A DNA stretch of 64,000 bases from Paractinoplanes ovalisporus (GCF_016834655.1 NZ_JAENHP010000008.1:248001-312000), one strand, 5' to 3'. Shown: positions 15,405 through 24,901, numbered from the stretch's first letter. The notes: generated by a model not told the origin, from the sequence alone. Translations and numbers: made by a program.

Positions 15405-17825
15405 CTACAGCGGCGGTAGGTCCAGATCGGTCTCGAGCCGATCACCCAGGGCCACTCTCTCCAGCACGGGGTGTCCTTCCCCGTACGCCTTGGTGAGCGC
15501 GGCCGAGACCTGATGCCGCGCCTCGTCGTCACCGCCGGCGAGCACCGCGTTCCAGGCGCAGGCCAGCGTGTCGGGGTGTTCGACGCCGCGGATCAGGCGG
15601 GACCGCTGCCACGTGTCGGTCGCGATCTGCTGGCCCTCCTGCCGGTCGCCCACCCCGAACAGGTCCGTCGCGTATCCGTTGGCGCAGCTCATCGTGAACG
15701 GGTGGTCGGGGCCGACGCTGCGCCGCAGACCGCCCAGCGCCTCCTCGTCGATGTGGCGGGCCTCGGCGTACCGCCCGGTCGCTCGCACCACCCCGGCCAG
15801 CGAGGCCGACGCCGCGAGCGTGAACGGGTGATCGTCACCGAGCACCGAGTGGTAGCGGCCCACCGCACGTTCGAGCAGCTCGTGGGCCCGATCAAAATCT
15901 TCCGCTTCCCGTACGGCGTTGGCCAGCGAGACAACCGCCGCCAGCGTCTCCACGTGCAGGTCGCCGAAGCGGCGCCGGGTGAGCTCGACGACCGACTCGG
16001 CCAGCGGCACGGCCGAGGGCTGCCCCCGGCGGCGGGTCGCCATCGCGGCGAAGCGGGCGGCCCAGAGCGCGAACGGATGGTCCTCCCCCACTGACCCGGA
16101 CCGCACCACCGCCACCTCGGCCGCGGCCGCGTAGTCGCCCAGCCCGAACAGGTCGAACGCCAGCTCGGCCCGCGACGACAGGATCTCGGGGTGCCCCTCG
16201 GCGAAGATCGCCTGCCGGTGCCGCAGAGTCTGCTCGTCGAGGGTGCGGGCGCCTCGGAAGTCGCCGAGCAGCCGCAGGTCGGCGGCGAGGTTGTTGGCGC
16301 AGCGCAGCGCGGTCGGGAAGCTCTCGCCGAACAACCGGCGGTAGCGCACCAGGTTGTCCGCGTCGAGCTGGCGGGCCTGGCCGAAGTGGCCGCGGATGCG
16401 CAGGTCGGCCCCGACGCTGTTGGCCGTGGCCAGCGTCGACTCGTCGTCGCCGCCCAGCACGTCGCGCTGGGACCGCAGCGTGCTCGCGTTCAGCTCCCGC
16501 GCCTCGGCCGTGCGGCCCACCGCCCGCAGCGCGTTGGCCAGGTGGAACGAGGCGAGCAGGGTCTGCGTGTCGGTCTCGCCGAGCGAGTCGCGCCAGCGGG
16601 TCACGGCCGCCCCGGCCAGGTCGCGGCTGGAGTCGTAGTCGCCGCGGGCGAAGTGGTAGCGCACGCAGTTGACGACCAGCTGGCGGATCTCTTCGGCGCC
16701 GGCGCCGAGCACGTCGGAGTGGATCAGGTGCGGGGTCAGCTCGGCGTAGCGCGCGCGGGTGGCCGGGTCGTCCGGGTCGCCGGGGTCGGCGGCGGCGAGC
16801 ATGGCCCGCACCGTGCCGAGCAGCGCGGCGTGCCGCTCGGAGCTGAGTTCCTGGCCCAGCATGCCGCGCACCAGCGGATGCACCAGCAGATGGTCGCCGG
16901 GTGGGTCGAGCTCGGCCAGGCCGTAGCGTCCGATCAGGCGCAGCGCCGCCTTGAGCCGCCGTTCGATGCGCACGGTCGGCGCGAGCTCGGGCGGCAGGGC
17001 CAGGGTGCGGGCGCCCCAGAGCAGCCGCCACGACACCGGTGCGCTGCCCAGGAAGGCACAGAGTTCCAGTAGCTCGAACGCGGCCGGCGAAACCGTCTTC
17101 AGCTCGTCGGCGGCCAGACCCCACGCCACCCGTACGGGGGTGGGGAAGGCCAGCTCGCCCGAGCGCGCGTCGTAGCGGGTCAGGTAGTCGTCGACCGACC
17201 GGCCGGTGGCGGCGCGCACGGCGGCGGCCAGTTCGAGGGCCATCGGGACGTCGCCCAAGCGCTCGGCCAGCCGGTCGGCCTCGGCCACCGGAAGCTCCGG
17301 GGCGCGCCGGCGCAGCAGGTCGACGCTGTCGGCCCGGTCGAACACGCCGACCGGCATCGTCTGGGCCACTTCGGACGACCAGCGCGGGTTGCGGCTGGTC
17401 ACCAGCACGTGGCCGGCGCCGCTGGGCAGATAGGGCTTGATGTCTTCGGGGCGGTTGGCGTCGGTGAAGACGACCAGCCAGTTGCGGTAGGGCTCGCCAC
17501 GGCTCAGCGCGTCGCGGACGGCGGCCAGGGTGCGGTTGATGTCGCCCGACTCGGGCAGGCCGAGCCGGTGGGCGAGTCCGATCAGCGCGGACCGGGTGCC
17601 CGCCGGCTGCTCGGCCGGGATCCACCAGACCAAGTCGTAGGTTTCCGCATAGCGGTACGCGTATTCGGCCGCCAGCTGGGTACGTCCGGTGCCGCCGAGC
17701 GGGTGTTCTTCGCTGGGCAGCAGCACCACCGGACCCGTCTCGAGCCCGGAGCGAAGCTGGACGAGCAGATCTTCACGCCCGACAAAACGGGTGTTGCGCG
17801 GCGGCAGACCGCCCAGGACCGGCAC
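15405..17825 (-). CDS. STAND NTPase with tetratricopeptide repeats
   Basis: An 806-residue protein of the FxSxx-type/NB-ARC-TPR class. It opens with LPPRNTRFVGRED, the usual entry to the NTPase domain, followed by a P-loop region (GGTGRT, about 44-49), WWIPAEQP, a Walker-B-like LVVFTDA and a GHVLVTSR sensor region, then a winged-helix part ending near residue 370. About ten TPR units (about 400-790) carry the recurrent LA.LAN and GDDHP-type loops. The invariant P-loop lysine is Arg48, which would weaken or abolish ATP hydrolysis. The FxSxx peptide and radical SAM genes found with some relatives are not nearby. Such proteins usually act as signal-responsive switches; the signal is unknown. Confidence 0.82.
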   Translation of the reverse strand: MPVLGGLPPRNTRFVGREDLLVQLRSGLETGPVVLLPSEEHPLGGTGRTQLAAEYAYRYAETYDLVWWIPAEQPAGTRSALIGLAHRLGLPESGDINRTLAAVRDALSRGEPYRNWLVVFTDANRPEDIKPYLPSGAGHVLVTSRNPRWSSEVAQTMPVGVFDRADSVDLLRRRAPELPVAEADRLAERLGDVPMALELAAAVRAATGRSVDDYLTRYDARSGELAFPTPVRVAWGLAADELKTVSPAAFELLELCAFLGSAPVSWRLLWGARTLALPPELAPTVRIERRLKAALRLIGRYGLAELDPPGDHLLVHPLVRGMLGQELSSERHAALLGTVRAMLAAADPGDPDDPATRARYAELTPHLIHSDVLGAGAEEIRQLVVNCVRYHFARGDYDSSRDLAGAAVTRWRDSLGETDTQTLLASFHLANALRAVGRTAEARELNASTLRSQRDVLGGDDESTLATANSVGADLRIRGHFGQARQLDADNLVRYRRLFGESFPTALRCANNLAADLRLLGDFRGARTLDEQTLRHRQAIFAEGHPEILSSRAELAFDLFGLGDYAAAAEVAVVRSGSVGEDHPFALWAARFAAMATRRRGQPSAVPLAESVVELTRRRFGDLHVETLAAVVSLANAVREAEDFDRAHELLERAVGRYHSVLGDDHPFTLAASASLAGVVRATGRYAEARHIDEEALGGLRRSVGPDHPFTMSCANGYATDLFGVGDRQEGQQIATDTWQRSRLIRGVEHPDTLACAWNAVLAGGDDEARHQVSAALTKAYGEGHPVLERVALGDRLETDLDLPPL

Positions 17826-17899
17826 GCCACGCTCCTCACGTGTTTGGTGATGCCGATTACCGTACGTGGAAGCATCGCCACAGTGGAAGAAGGAAGACG

Positions 17900-18217
17900 T
17901 TGCCCGACGAGTTCGTGACGAGCCTCGACCGCTCCGGCGAGACCGCGACCGTGGCGTTGCGGGGCGAGGTCGACGTGCTCACCGTCGACCAGGTCCGCGC
18001 CGCGCTGTCCGACGCGCTCGCGACCCGGCCGCGCGAGATCGTCGTCGACCTGAGCGACCTCGTCTTCATCGACTCCACCGGCCTGGGCGCGCTCATCTTC
18101 GGTTTTCAGCGCGCCCGCGATTCCGGAGTCCGGTTCCGGCTGTCCGGCGCGACCGCTCCGGTGAAACAGATCCTGATGCTGAGCGGCCTGCTCGAGGTCG
18201 TGGAGCTCACGCCTTAG
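17900..18217 (+). CDS. STAS-domain anti-sigma factor antagonist
   Basis: A 105-residue single STAS domain. It has the central VDLSDLVFIDSTGLGALI motif with the phosphorylatable Ser in DSTG, and the usual preceding beta strands (TATVALRGEVDVLTVDQVRAAL). In the unphosphorylated form such proteins bind anti-sigma kinases and free a sigma factor; SpoIIE-type phosphatases such as the one at 5650-7422 reset them. The TTG at 17900 follows an AGGAAGA ribosome site; an upstream ATG would run into the divergent gene. Its 3' end overlaps the end of the convergent transporter gene by 11 bases. Confidence 0.9.
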   Translation: MPDEFVTSLDRSGETATVALRGEVDVLTVDQVRAALSDALATRPREIVVDLSDLVFIDSTGLGALIFGFQRARDSGVRFRLSGATAPVKQILMLSGLLEVVELTP

Positions 18218-19496
18218 CGGGCTGCCCGACCAGACCGATCCCCGGGGCGACCGGCTTGAGCCGCTTGCCCGCGAACAGCATCAGGCTGAGCACGCTGGCC
18301 AGAATCGCCAGGGCGCCGGCGCCGTACCAGGCCCACGTGTACGCCCCCAGCTGATCGCGGACCAGCCCGGCCGCGGTGGCGGCGGCGGCCGCGCCGAACT
18401 GGTGCGAGGCGAAGACCCAGCCGAAGACCACCGCGCCGCGCTCGCCGAAGTACTCCCGGCAGAGCGTGACCGTCGGCGGCACCGTCGCCACCCAGTCGAG
18501 CCCGTAGAACAGGATGAACACCAGCATGCTGGGGTGCGCGGTGGCGGCGAACAGCGACGGCAGGATCAGCAGCGACAGCCCGCGCAGGAAGTAGTAGGCG
18601 CCGAGCAGGATCCGGCTGTCGACCCGGTCGGTCAGCCAGCCCGACGCGATCGTGCCCACGATGTCGAACAGGCCGACCAGCGCCAGCAGTGAGGCGGCGG
18701 TGGTCTCGGTCATCCCGTGGTCGTGCGCGGCCGGGATGAAGTGGGTGCCGACCAGGCCGTTGGTGGTCGCCCCGCAGATCGCGAACCCGCCCGCGAGCAG
18801 CCAGAACGGCCGGGTCCGGGCCGCGTCGCGCAGGGCCGTCAGGGCGGTGCGGGCAGCGCCGGCGGGCGCGATCGGCTTCGGCTCCTCGTACTGGCCGCCG
18901 AAGGCTCCCAGCCCCAGCTCGGAGGGGTGGTCGCGCAGCCGCCACCAGACCAGCGGGACGACCAGCAGGGCGGCGCCGGTGACGGTCAGCGCGGCGGTCC
19001 GCCAGCCCGAGTTCTCGGTGAGCGTGGCCAGCACCGGCAGGAAGACCAGGTTGCCGGCCGCGCCGCCGGCCGTGAGCACGCCGGTGACCAGGCCCCGGTG
19101 CTTGACGAACCAGCGGCCGGTGATGGTGGCGACGAAGCCGAGGGCCATCGAGCCGGTGCCCAGGCCGACCAGCACACCCCAGAGCAGGATGAGCTGCCAG
19201 CTCGACTGCATGAACACGGTCAGGCCGGAGCCGGTGGCGACCAGCAGCAGGGCGACCATCACCACGCGGCGGATGCCGAACCGCTCCATCAGGGCCGCCG
19301 CGAACGGTGCGGTGAGGCCGTAGAGCAGCAGGTTGACCGAGACGGCGGCCGAGATCGTGCCCAGCGACCAGCCGAACTCGTCGTGCAGGGGCCGGATCAT
19401 GACGGACGGGGTGGCGCGGAACCCGGCCGCGCCGACCAGGGCGACGAACGCGACGACGGCCACCAGCCAGGCGGGATGGATGCGGAACTTGGTCAC
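18207..19496 (-). CDS. MFS transporter
   Basis: A 429-residue membrane protein with 12 predicted helices, arranged 6+6 around a cytoplasmic loop at about residues 195-225. The FGIRRVVM segment after helix 2 and the WLTDRVDSR segment after helix 8 correspond to the two MFS A-motif positions. The N-terminal half (FRATPSVMIRPLHDEFGWS) resembles oxalate/monocarboxylate-type MFS exporters. Substrate cannot be told. It is divergent from the GlxA-type regulator gene at 19549, which is the likely controller. Confidence 0.88.
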   Translation of the reverse strand: MTKFRIHPAWLVAVVAFVALVGAAGFRATPSVMIRPLHDEFGWSLGTISAAVSVNLLLYGLTAPFAAALMERFGIRRVVMVALLLVATGSGLTVFMQSSWQLILLWGVLVGLGTGSMALGFVATITGRWFVKHRGLVTGVLTAGGAAGNLVFLPVLATLTENSGWRTAALTVTGAALLVVPLVWWRLRDHPSELGLGAFGGQYEEPKPIAPAGAARTALTALRDAARTRPFWLLAGGFAICGATTNGLVGTHFIPAAHDHGMTETTAASLLALVGLFDIVGTIASGWLTDRVDSRILLGAYYFLRGLSLLILPSLFAATAHPSMLVFILFYGLDWVATVPPTVTLCREYFGERGAVVFGWVFASHQFGAAAAATAAGLVRDQLGAYTWAWYGAGALAILASVLSLMLFAGKRLKPVAPGIGLVGQPAKA

Positions 19497-19548
19497 GTAC
19501 AGATTCTGCGAATCATCGGCCGGTCAGGCGAGTGGCCGGGAGGCCATC

Positions 19549-20538
19549 ATGCGCAAGAATCGGGCCATGCCTCACACGATTGCCGTTCTTGTCCTGGACG
19601 GACTCGTCGCCTTCGATCTCGGCACCGCGTGCCAGGTCTTCCGCGCGGCCCGCGACGCCGACCGCACCATGCTCTACGACGTGCTGGTCTGCGGCACCGG
19701 CCCGGTGCGCAGCACGGCCGGCTTCACGGTCACCCCCGACCACGATCTGAGCGTGCTGGAGCGGGCCGACACGGTGGTCGTGCCGGGAGTTGATGCCGGG
19801 AGCACCGTGACCGATGGGACGCTGCGGGAAGACGTACGGGAAGCGCTCGTGAATGCCTCCGCCCGGGGTGCGCGGATCGTCTCCATCTGCACCGGCGCCT
19901 CGGTTCTCGCCGCGGCGGGACTGCTGGACGGACGCCCGGCCGCCACCCATTGGCTGTGGGGCAACCGCATCGGCCGGCTCTATCCCCGGGTGCACTGGAA
20001 CCTCGACGTGCTCTTCGTCGACGACGGCGACGTGCTGACCTCGGCCGGAGTGGGCGCCGGGGTCGACCTCGGCCTGCACATCGTGCGCAACGACCACGGT
20101 TCCGAGGTCGCCAACCGAGCCGCCCGCCGCTGTGTGCTGCCGCCCTGGCGCGACGGCGGTCAGGCCCAGTTCATCGAGCGGCCGGTCCCGCATTCCGACG
20201 GCACCGGCACCGCGCCGACCCGTGCCTGGACGCTCGACCGGCTGGCCGACCCGGTGAGCCTGGAAGAAATGGCCGAGCACGCCCGGATGAGCGTACGCAC
20301 GTTCACCCGGCGTTTCCGCGAAGAGACCGGCACCAGCCCCCGGCAGTGGCTCCTGCGTCAGCGCATCGCGCATGCTCAGCTTCTGCTGGAGTCGACCGAT
20401 CTGGGTGTGGAGACGGTGGCCCGGCGCTCGGGTCTGGGCAGCGCGACGGCATTGCGCCAGCACCTGCAGGCGACGATCGGGGTGGCGCCCTCGGCCTACC
20501 GCCGCACGTTCCGGCAGCCGGTGCGATCCGCGTCATAA
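19549..20538 (+). CDS. GlxA-family AraC transcriptional regulator with DJ-1/PfpI domain
   Basis: A 329-residue regulator. Residues about 8-175 form a DJ-1/PfpI-like domain (IAVLVLDGLVAFDLGTACQVF, VVPGVD, the nucleophile-elbow region RIVSICTGASVLAAAGLLDGRPAATHW with the usual Cys), and residues about 225-325 are a double-HTH AraC domain (MSVRTFTRRFREETGTSPRQWL). The ATG at 19549 has a GGGAGG site five bases away; an ATG at 19567 is the alternative and gives the more conserved family start. Divergent to the MFS gene, which it probably regulates; the PfpI domain presumably senses a small ligand. Confidence 0.9.
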   Translation: MRKNRAMPHTIAVLVLDGLVAFDLGTACQVFRAARDADRTMLYDVLVCGTGPVRSTAGFTVTPDHDLSVLERADTVVVPGVDAGSTVTDGTLREDVREALVNASARGARIVSICTGASVLAAAGLLDGRPAATHWLWGNRIGRLYPRVHWNLDVLFVDDGDVLTSAGVGAGVDLGLHIVRNDHGSEVANRAARRCVLPPWRDGGQAQFIERPVPHSDGTGTAPTRAWTLDRLADPVSLEEMAEHARMSVRTFTRRFREETGTSPRQWLLRQRIAHAQLLLESTDLGVETVARRSGLGSATALRQHLQATIGVAPSAYRRTFRQPVRSAS

Positions 20539-20548
20539 TCACGCGAAT

Positions 20549-20576
20549 CTCAGCTTTCCGCCCAGACGCCCGATAG
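20549..20576 (+). promoter_or_regulatory. FliA/WhiG-like promoter candidate for pilB
   Basis: CTCA at 20549-20552 and CCCGATAG at 20569-20576 are separated by 16 bases, close to the form CTCA or TAAA, 15-16 bases, GCCGATAA used by the FliA/WhiG sigma class. It lies 38 bases before the pilB start. Six of eight -10 positions match. Similar candidates precede pilT and the minor pilin genes. Confidence 0.45.
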
Positions 20577-20614
20577 GTATAGGCAAGCACGGTTTTGCCG
20601 AGACCAAGGACGTC

Positions 20615-22282
20615 ATGGACCAGACCTTCCGCCCGCTGCTCGACGCCCTCAAGCAGATCGGGATCGATCCGCAGGCCGTGGACTCGGCCGCGGGGGAAGC
20701 GCAGCGCAGCGGCCGATCCGTGCGCGCGGTCCTGATCAACGACCAGGTCGTCACCGAGGAGCAGCTGACCCAGGCGGCCGCCCTCGCGTTCGGCATCAAC
20801 ACCGTCGACCTGGTCAGCTTCACCCCCGACCCGGCCGCGCTCAAGAAGATCCCGCTCTCGGTCGTGCTGCGCCACCGCGTGCTGGGAATCTCGATGGCCG
20901 ACGGCGAGCTGGTCGTCGGCGTCACCGACCCCGGCGACGTGGTCGCGCTCGACGACGTGCGGGCCGCCACCGGCATGACCGTCCGGCCGGTCGTGGTCGC
21001 CCGCAGCGAGGTCCGCCGGATCATCGAGAAGCTGCAGCGCGAGTCGAGCGACCTGGGCGACATGGTCGACGAGGAGGCCGAGTCCCAGAGCGGGATGGCC
21101 GCCCAGGCCACCAGCGCCGACGACGCGCCGATCGTGCGCTACGTCAACAGCCTGATCGAGCAGGCTGTCATGAACCGCGCCTCCGACCTGCACCTCGAGC
21201 CGACCGAGGACGACATGCGGGTGCGTTACCGCATCGACGGCGTGCTGCACGAGGTCGACCTGGTGCCGCGGGGCGTCATGGCCGCCCTCACCTCCCGCAT
21301 CAAGATCATGTCGGGCGTCGACATCACCGAGAAGCGGGTGCCGCAGAACGGCCGCATCACCGCGCTCATCCGCGACCGCACGGTCGACCTGCGCACCGCC
21401 ACGCTGCCCACCGTCTGGGGCGAGAAGCTGGTGCTCCGCGTGCTCGACACCGGCGGCATCGACCTCGACATGAACAAGCTCGGCTTCACCCAGCACAACC
21501 TCGACCGCTTCGCCGAGTCGTTCACCAAGCCGCACGGCATGGTGCTGGTCACCGGCCCGACCGGTTCCGGCAAGTCGACCACGCTCTATGCCACCCTGGG
21601 CCGGATCAGCAAGCCCGAGGTCAACGTGATCACCGTTGAGGACCCGGTCGAATACCGCCTCCGCGGCGTCAACCAGGTGCAGGTCAACGCGAAGGCCGGC
21701 CTGACGTTCGCGGCGGTGCTGCCGGCCATCCTGCGCTCCGACCCCGACGTCGTGCTGATCGGTGAGATCCGCGACGGCAACACCGCCCAGATCGCGGTCG
21801 AGGCGTCGCTCACCGGTCACCTCGTGCTCTCGACGCTGCACACCAACGACGCCCCGGGCGCGGTCACCCGTCTCACCGAGATGGGCATCGAGCCGTTCCT
21901 GGTCGGCTCGTCGCTCGACTGCGTGCTGGCCCAGCGGCTCTCCCGGCGCCTCTGCGACTGGTGCAAGGAGGCGTACCAGCCGACCGAGGAGGAGCTGGTC
22001 GGCGCGCGCTGGCCGTTCGAGGACCTGGCCGTGCCGGAGGCGCTCTACCGGCCGGTGGGCTGCCGCAACTGCGCCAACACGGGCTACCGGGGCCGGATCG
22101 CGCTGCACGAGGTCATGCCGATCTCGCCCGAGATCGAGGCGCTGACCATCCGCCGGGCCTCGGCCAACGAGATCCGCGAGGTGGCCCTCTACCAGGGGAT
22201 GTACGAGCTGCGGGCGGACGGGCTGGCCAAGGCGTCGGGCGGGCTCACGTCCGTACGGGAAGTCTCGCGCGTCGCCATCTGA
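20615..22282 (+). CDS. pilB: Type IV pilus extension ATPase PilB
   Basis: A 555-residue hexameric motor ATPase of the GspE/PilB class that powers pilin polymerisation from the cytoplasmic face. Residues about 1-150 are the N-terminal (MshEN-like) domain; the ATPase core has GPTGSGKST (314-322), an Asp box (ITVEDPVEYR), LIGEIRDGNTA as Walker B, and a His box (LVLSTLHTNDAPGA). A four-cysteine zinc site is present (RLCDWCKEA then GCRNCANTGY), which is characteristic of PilB/GspE and absent from PilT. ATG at 20615 with AAGGA upstream. First gene of the pilus assembly operon. Confidence 0.95.
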   Translation: MDQTFRPLLDALKQIGIDPQAVDSAAGEAQRSGRSVRAVLINDQVVTEEQLTQAAALAFGINTVDLVSFTPDPAALKKIPLSVVLRHRVLGISMADGELVVGVTDPGDVVALDDVRAATGMTVRPVVVARSEVRRIIEKLQRESSDLGDMVDEEAESQSGMAAQATSADDAPIVRYVNSLIEQAVMNRASDLHLEPTEDDMRVRYRIDGVLHEVDLVPRGVMAALTSRIKIMSGVDITEKRVPQNGRITALIRDRTVDLRTATLPTVWGEKLVLRVLDTGGIDLDMNKLGFTQHNLDRFAESFTKPHGMVLVTGPTGSGKSTTLYATLGRISKPEVNVITVEDPVEYRLRGVNQVQVNAKAGLTFAAVLPAILRSDPDVVLIGEIRDGNTAQIAVEASLTGHLVLSTLHTNDAPGAVTRLTEMGIEPFLVGSSLDCVLAQRLSRRLCDWCKEAYQPTEEELVGARWPFEDLAVPEALYRPVGCRNCANTGYRGRIALHEVMPISPEIEALTIRRASANEIREVALYQGMYELRADGLAKASGGLTSVREVSRVAI

Positions 22283-22364
22283 GCGCGCTCGCCCTGCGCG
22301 CTTCGGGGCGGCAAAACCCTACCGCGTACCCCGCGGGAGCGGCCGAAAACGCGGATACAGCCCC

Positions 22365-22391
22365 TAAAGCGGTCCTTCCGGGTGCCGAATC
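22365..22391 (+). promoter_or_regulatory. FliA/WhiG-like promoter candidate for pilT
   Basis: TAAA at 22365-22368 and GCCGAATC at 22384-22391 are 15 bases apart, matching the TAAA/N15/GCCGA frame of FliA/WhiG-class promoters; five of eight -10 positions match. It sits in the 137-base gap between pilB and pilT, the largest gap in the early part of the operon. Confidence 0.45.
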
Positions 22392-22419
22392 TAAGAGGCG
22401 TCACTGACGGACGAGCAGA

Positions 22420-23565
22420 TTGCCGGTGGAGATGTATCAGACCGACCAGATGGTCCCCCAGCAGGCGGCGGCGCACGAGCCCGCCCCCGCGCCGGGCGAC
22501 CTGGCCGTGCTCAACCAGATGCTCGTCACCCTCGTCGAGGCGAAGGGCTCCGACCTGCACCTGACCGTCGGCACCCCGCCGATGATCCGGGTCAACGGCT
22601 CGCTGCGCCCGATCCCCGGCTACGGCAACCTGAACTCGGCCGACACCGCGCTGCTGGCCCGCGCCGCCGTCTCGCCCGAGCAGTGGCAGACGTTCCAGGA
22701 CTCGCAGGAGCTCGACTTCGCGCACAGCATCGTCGGCGTCTCCCGTTTCCGCGGCAACCTCTATGTGCAGCGCAACTCGTGCGGCGCGGTCTTCCGGGCC
22801 ATCCCGCACGAGATCAAGCCGCTGGACGAGCTCGGCATGCCCGACTCGGTGGCCCGCTTCGCCCACCTGCCCCGCGGCCTGGTGCTGGTGACCGGCCCGA
22901 CCGGTTCCGGCAAGACCACGACCCTGGCCTCGATCCTCGACCTGGCCAACCGCAGCCGGGCCGACCACATCATCACCATCGAGGACCCGATCGAGTTCCT
23001 GCACCCGCACAAGCGCAGCGTGGTCAACCAGCGCGAGGTCGGCACCGACACCGAGGACTTCGCCAGCGCGCTCAAGCACGCCCTGCGGCAGGACCCCGAC
23101 ATCATCCTGGTCGGCGAGCTGCGCGACCTCGAGACCACGGCGACCGCGCTGACCGCCGCCGAGACCGGTCACCTGGTGCTGGCGACGCTGCACACGCAGA
23201 GCGCCACGCAGACCATCGACCGCGTCATCGACATCTTCCCGCCGCACCAGCAGCTGCAGATCCGCGCCCAGCTGGCGGCGTCGCTGCAGGGGGTCATCAC
23301 GCAGGCGCTGGCGCCCCGGGCCGACAACAAGGGCCGGGCCGTGGTCTGCGAGATCCTCACCGCCACCCCGGCCATCCGCAGCCTGATCCGCGAGGGCAAG
23401 TCGCACCAGATCCCCTCGTTCATGCAGGCCGGCGCGGGCGACGGCATGCTCGCGTTCGACCAGCACCTGGCCGAGAAGGTGCGGGAGCAGATCGTGACGC
23501 TGCAGGCCGCCCTGGAGATCTGCCACTCGCAGGAAGAGCTCAAGCGACTCGTGGGACGGATGTGA
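22420..23565 (+). CDS. pilT: Type IV pilus retraction ATPase PilT
   Basis: A 381-residue motor ATPase. After a 25-residue variable start comes the PilT-type NTD (MLVTLVEAKGSDLHLTVGTPPMIRVNG), Walker A GPTGSGKTT (159-167), the Asp box ITIEDPIEF, Walker B ILVGELRDLET, the His box LATLHTQSATQTIDR, and the AIRSLIREGKSHQIPSFMQ segment typical of PilT. It lacks the zinc site of PilB. It depolymerises the pilus and so implies retraction-driven movement or adhesion. TTG at 22420 is taken as the start; an ATG at 22432 lies too close to a GGTGG-like site. pilC follows after 4 bases. Confidence 0.93.
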   Translation: MPVEMYQTDQMVPQQAAAHEPAPAPGDLAVLNQMLVTLVEAKGSDLHLTVGTPPMIRVNGSLRPIPGYGNLNSADTALLARAAVSPEQWQTFQDSQELDFAHSIVGVSRFRGNLYVQRNSCGAVFRAIPHEIKPLDELGMPDSVARFAHLPRGLVLVTGPTGSGKTTTLASILDLANRSRADHIITIEDPIEFLHPHKRSVVNQREVGTDTEDFASALKHALRQDPDIILVGELRDLETTATALTAAETGHLVLATLHTQSATQTIDRVIDIFPPHQQLQIRAQLAASLQGVITQALAPRADNKGRAVVCEILTATPAIRSLIREGKSHQIPSFMQAGAGDGMLAFDQHLAEKVREQIVTLQAALEICHSQEELKRLVGRM

Positions 23566-23569
23566 GCCG

Positions 23570-24802
23570 ATGCCCGCCACCAAGGTCTATCGGTACAGCA
23601 GCATCGACGGCGCCGGTCATCGCACCAAGGGCACGGTCGAGGCGCCGAACGAGACCGCGGCCACCCATCTTCTGAAGACGCGCGGCGAGACACCGCTCGA
23701 ACTCATCGAGGCCGGCAAGGGCCTCGACATGGAGATCAAGATCCCGGGCTTCGGCGGCCGGGTGAAGCTCAAGGATCTCGCCGTCTTCGCCCGCCAGTTC
23801 GCCACGATGACCGCGTCCGGCATGTCACTGCTGCGGTCGCTGGCGATCCTCGAGGAGCAGTGCAGCTCGGTCCCGCTCAAGAAGGCGCTGGGCGAGCTGC
23901 GCACCGAGGTGGCCGGCGGCGCCTCGCTGTCCGGCTCGATGGCCAAGCACGACCGCATCTTCCCGCGCCTGATGATCGCCATGGTCCGGGCCGGTGAGAC
24001 CGGCGGTATGATCGACCGCGCTCTCGAGCAGATCGCGGACAGCCTGGAGAAGGACACCGAGCTCCGCGGCAAGATCAAAAGCGCGATGACCTACCCGGCG
24101 ATCGTGCTCTCGTTCACCTTCGTGCTCATCGCCGCGGTGCTGATCTTCATCGTGCCCATCTTCGAGGGCATGTTCAAGAACCTCGGGGGCGAGCTCCCGG
24201 CGATCACCCAGTTCCTGGTCGACGCCAGCCACAACATGTGGTGGATCGGACCCCTGGTGCTGATCGTCGGCATCGGCGGGTCGATCGCCTACAAGCGGCA
24301 GCAACGCGCCAGCGAGGAATTCCGCTACAAGGTCGACAAGATCAAGGTGCGGCTGCCCGTCTTCGGCTCGCTCTTCCGCAAGCTGGCCATGAGCCGCTTC
24401 TCGCGCAACCTGGGCCTGCTGCTCAACGTCGGCGTGCCGGTGATGCAGGCGCTGACCGTGGTCGGCGAGACCACCGGCAACGAGGTCATCAACGCGGCCA
24501 TGAAGGACGTCCAGGCCGCCGTCCGCGACGGCAACACGATGTCCTCGGCCCTGCGCAACCACCCGATCTTCCCGGCCATGGTCACGCAGATGATCGAAGT
24601 CGGCGAAGAATCCGGCCAAATCAGTCAGATGCTGGACAAGGTTGCCGATTTCTATGACAGGGAAGTCGACAGCGCTGCCGAATCCCTGACTGCCTCGATC
24701 GAACCGATCATGGTGCTCGTCATGGGTGCCGTGGTCGGCGGAATGGTGATCTGTCTGTACCTACCGATGTTCACCATCTACCAGAACATCCAGAGCAACT
24801 GA
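23570..24802 (+). CDS. pilC: Type IV pilus inner-membrane platform protein PilC
   Basis: A 410-residue polytopic protein with two T2SSF domains (about residues 70-195 and 275-395). Visible are the FARQFATMTASGMSLLRSL motif, the repeated second-domain version FSRNLGLLLNVGVPVMQAL, both with following E-E/E-V-G-E type helices, and three membrane helices (about 175-200, 222-245 and 380-402). It anchors the PilB and PilT motors and turns their motion into pilin insertion or removal. Coding follows pilT by 4 bases with a ribosome site inside the pilT tail. Confidence 0.94.
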   Translation: MPATKVYRYSSIDGAGHRTKGTVEAPNETAATHLLKTRGETPLELIEAGKGLDMEIKIPGFGGRVKLKDLAVFARQFATMTASGMSLLRSLAILEEQCSSVPLKKALGELRTEVAGGASLSGSMAKHDRIFPRLMIAMVRAGETGGMIDRALEQIADSLEKDTELRGKIKSAMTYPAIVLSFTFVLIAAVLIFIVPIFEGMFKNLGGELPAITQFLVDASHNMWWIGPLVLIVGIGGSIAYKRQQRASEEFRYKVDKIKVRLPVFGSLFRKLAMSRFSRNLGLLLNVGVPVMQALTVVGETTGNEVINAAMKDVQAAVRDGNTMSSALRNHPIFPAMVTQMIEVGEESGQISQMLDKVADFYDREVDSAAESLTASIEPIMVLVMGAVVGGMVICLYLPMFTIYQNIQSN

Positions 24803-24814
24803 CGCCCTGGAGCA

Positions 24815-24851
24815 GGCCGGACTCCCGCCGGCCGAACGGGCCCCCCGCCCG
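24815..24851 (+). terminator. Two short hairpins between pilC and pilA
   Basis: GGCCGG (24815-24820) pairs with CCGGCC (24828-24833), and CGGGC (24837-24841) pairs with GCCCG (24847-24851), followed by an A-rich stretch. They could partly end the pilC message or shape the leader of the pilA message. Stems are short, so support is modest. Confidence 0.4.
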
Positions 24852-24901
24852 GAAAACAAAACCGCCCGTCCCCATATCCCTGATGCATGGAGGCACCCCC
24901 A

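Noticed and set aside
15405..17825. FxSxx-COOH peptide maturation cassette
   Set aside because: The TPR NTPase resembles one component, but no radical SAM enzyme or small FxSxx precursor is encoded nearby.
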